64,000 nucleotides of DNA from Vespula vulgaris (taxonomy: Eukaryota; Arthropoda; Insecta; Hymenoptera; Vespidae), in assembly GCF_905475345.1 (NCBI RefSeq), contig NC_066591.1:8067501-8131500 (forward strand), read 5' to 3'. The translations under genes and the position numbers were made by a program. The notes below the pieces were generated by a model. That model did no database searches, had not been told where the DNA came from, and worked only from the letters and a program-made list of their open reading frames with translations. Within the stretch, counting starts at the first letter, position 1. Each line of letters opens with the position of its first letter. This document shows, in pieces, positions 62,080-64,000 of this stretch.

Positions 62080-64000
62080 CTCACTCTGTTTTGAATCTTT
62101 CGACAATGTCAATGATTTTTTCTTATCGAACACGTTAATAACACGTGACAACAATGAGCAGCCATTTTTGTCAATATACACATAATACATAAAAGATATA
62201 TATACATATACATGAAAAAGACGATCAAAGATTGTGTTTCTCGAAAATTATAATCTGAAATTCCTTCTTTCTACGTACTTATGTACCGTTGTTTCTCACT
62301 GCCTTTCTAATGCTAATGGAAAGAAATTTACAAAAAGAAAAGAATAAGAAAAGAAACAAAAGAGTCTTTTCGCTAAGATAGACGAAGAATGCTTATTGCT
62401 CAGTTTCAGCGAAAACCATGAAAAAAGAAAATATATTTCTATGCATATATAAAAGGTGTTATCATGAGAATTTCCTAATCGATATTCGAATATGTGTTTT
62501 ATTTAAATTAAAAGTAAATCAATAAATTATTCACTAAACAATAAATTGTACAACGATTTTCATTGTTCTTTCAACGATTTACTTGTCACAAAATATTTCT
62601 TAATTTATTTACTAAACAGAGATATTATGTATTGCTGAAGTTTGATAAAGCTATTTTAAAGACACCTTGTATATATACATATACATATATACATATAGAT
62701 ATATAATTACTATGGGGATTTAATTTCTCACGTTAAAAAAAAATGATAAAAAAAGAACAAAAACATAAACGAAAGAACGAACAAGAAGATAAAAAAAAAA
62801 GAATAAAAGAAAATACAAGAGATAAGAAAAATGAAAGGGAGAAAGCTGAATTACTATATCGCATAAAGGCACGCTATCGTGCCACACTTCTATTTGTACA
62901 AAACGATAACTAATAATGTCTACGAGAAAGGAAAAAATAAAGATTGTATGTCGTCTCGAATCGAACGTTGTCGAGTGATCTGAATTACGAATACGCGTTG
63001 CGCGAGAATTTAAAACGTGAATTATTATTTACTTTTACATCGGGAAACACATCCGATCGATCGATGGAAAAAATGTAATTTTGCTGTTTTTTAATATTTA
63101 AAAAAATTTATTTTCTTTTTTCCCTTTCTTTTTTTATTTTTTATTTTTTTGTTAACCTTCCCTTCGATTCTCTCTCTTTTTCGTAATAAATTTGTTAGAT
63201 ATAATCAAACTTTAAAACAAGATCGAACGCGGGTTCTTTGAACTGGCTTTTTAGAAACAAAAGAAAAAAAAAACAAAAAACAAAAAAAAGGAAAAGAAAA
63301 AAATTTTCTAGAAAATTAATAACAATTTTCACCTTGATACAAGATTTGAACAGGTAAGTGAATTAATGTCAATTAGTGAAAAAGAAAGTAATGCTTATCT
63401 TCATATTAAAAAAAAAAACTTGAGAACGAATTGTCATTCTTTTTTTTTCAGCTTCGTTAATATTATATTTTGATTAAGTTTTGTGCAGCTTTAGATTGAT
63501 CGAAAGAGAACGAGCTCAACGATTCTCCTCTGAGATACTATGCTATAAATATCTGTATAGTATACGTACATAAATTTAATTTACATCGTAATCATACTTA
63601 CGTAACTTACGTAACTTCGTATCAAATGAAATATTTATAAAAATTAATCCAGAAAATAGAAAAAAGAAAGAAAAGAAAAAAGAAAAGTTGACGAATACAG
63701 TGTTACTCCTCTCGGATCGTCCTGAAAAATTACGGATGCATAATTTATAAACACCGAAGGTGAAGATAATTTGTATAGGAGCGAAGTCTGTTAGAATGGC
63801 TATATCATCGTTCGCGTGCGTAATTATTTTATAATAACAAAGGTTTTTCAATAACTCGAGAAAATCACGTTTAATCGTACGCCTAATGCAATATGTAACG
63901 AAAATACGAAAAGCACAAAATTTGTAATGTGTACTTGCACTCATTGTGATTTAACAAATGACGGATGAAGAAATAAATGTAATAGGAATCACAAAAAGAT

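Larger units (their letters stand above)
55269..64000. other. 3' untranslated and downstream sequence
   Basis: After the stop come AATAAA signals, Pumilio-type motifs, and then TTA/CTT, GA, AAG, ATATT, TA and CT arrays. A repeat-poor patch at about 60140-60320 is unlike its surroundings. No other gene is recognised on either strand. How far the transcript reaches cannot be read from the sequence; neural receptor genes in insects often have long 3' ends. Confidence 0.65.

Noticed and set aside
1..64000. CRISPR arrays, operons, rRNA or tRNA genes
   Set aside because: No direct-repeat and spacer pattern, no closely packed genes and no recognisable tRNA or rRNA segment; the many repeats are simple microsatellites.

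Overview
The window looks like nuclear DNA from an insect, most likely an aculeate hymenopteran. It is AT-rich but still carries many CpG dinucleotides. Introns run to many kilobases, and runs of (CT)n, (GA)n, (TA)n, tetranucleotide and pentanucleotide repeats are extremely dense. The hymenopteran placement is an inference from composition and gene content. The insect placement is firmer, because the encoded protein matches the insect receptor tyrosine phosphatase Ptp99A. I see no bacterial, phage or CRISPR content.

Only one protein-coding gene can be supported, and it lies on the + strand. It is a receptor-type protein tyrosine phosphatase of the Ptp99A / vertebrate R5 (PTPRG/PTPRZ) type. 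Three upstream exons (24034-24215, 33106-33293, 33408-33522) encode one and a half fibronectin type III (FN3) domains. A common block of 13 exons (46855-55268) encodes two more FN3 domains, one transmembrane helix, a catalytically complete phosphatase domain D1, a degenerate domain D2 and a low-complexity C-terminal tail. The exons join in frame at GT/AG boundaries. The exon carrying the first half of the first FN3 domain, and the long-form signal peptide, were not found; they are probably left of the window.

Between the third upstream exon and the common block lies an exon (40239-40499) with a start codon, a clear signal peptide and a Thr/Ser-rich stalk. Its splice phase fits the common block exactly. 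The gene therefore probably makes a long isoform with at least four FN3 domains and a short isoform of 1100 residues with two. A TATA-containing, GC-richer stretch at about 34.7-35.9 kb is a candidate promoter and 5' untranslated region for the short form.

Layout: 1-24033 is intron or upstream sequence full of microsatellites, with one four-unit tandem array. 24034-33522 holds the upstream FN3 exons, separated by an 8.9 kb intron with two short tandem duplications. 33523-46854 is a 13.3 kb intron holding the candidate internal promoter, the alternative first exon, a perfect 20-bp hairpin and another tandem duplication. 46855-55268 is the compact common block, with introns mostly of 70-750 bases apart from two of 3.2 and 0.87 kb. 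55269-64000 is 3' untranslated and downstream sequence with polyadenylation signals, two Pumilio-type motifs and more microsatellites. Apart from this gene I found no multi-gene system; the alternative isoform architecture is the most interesting biology.
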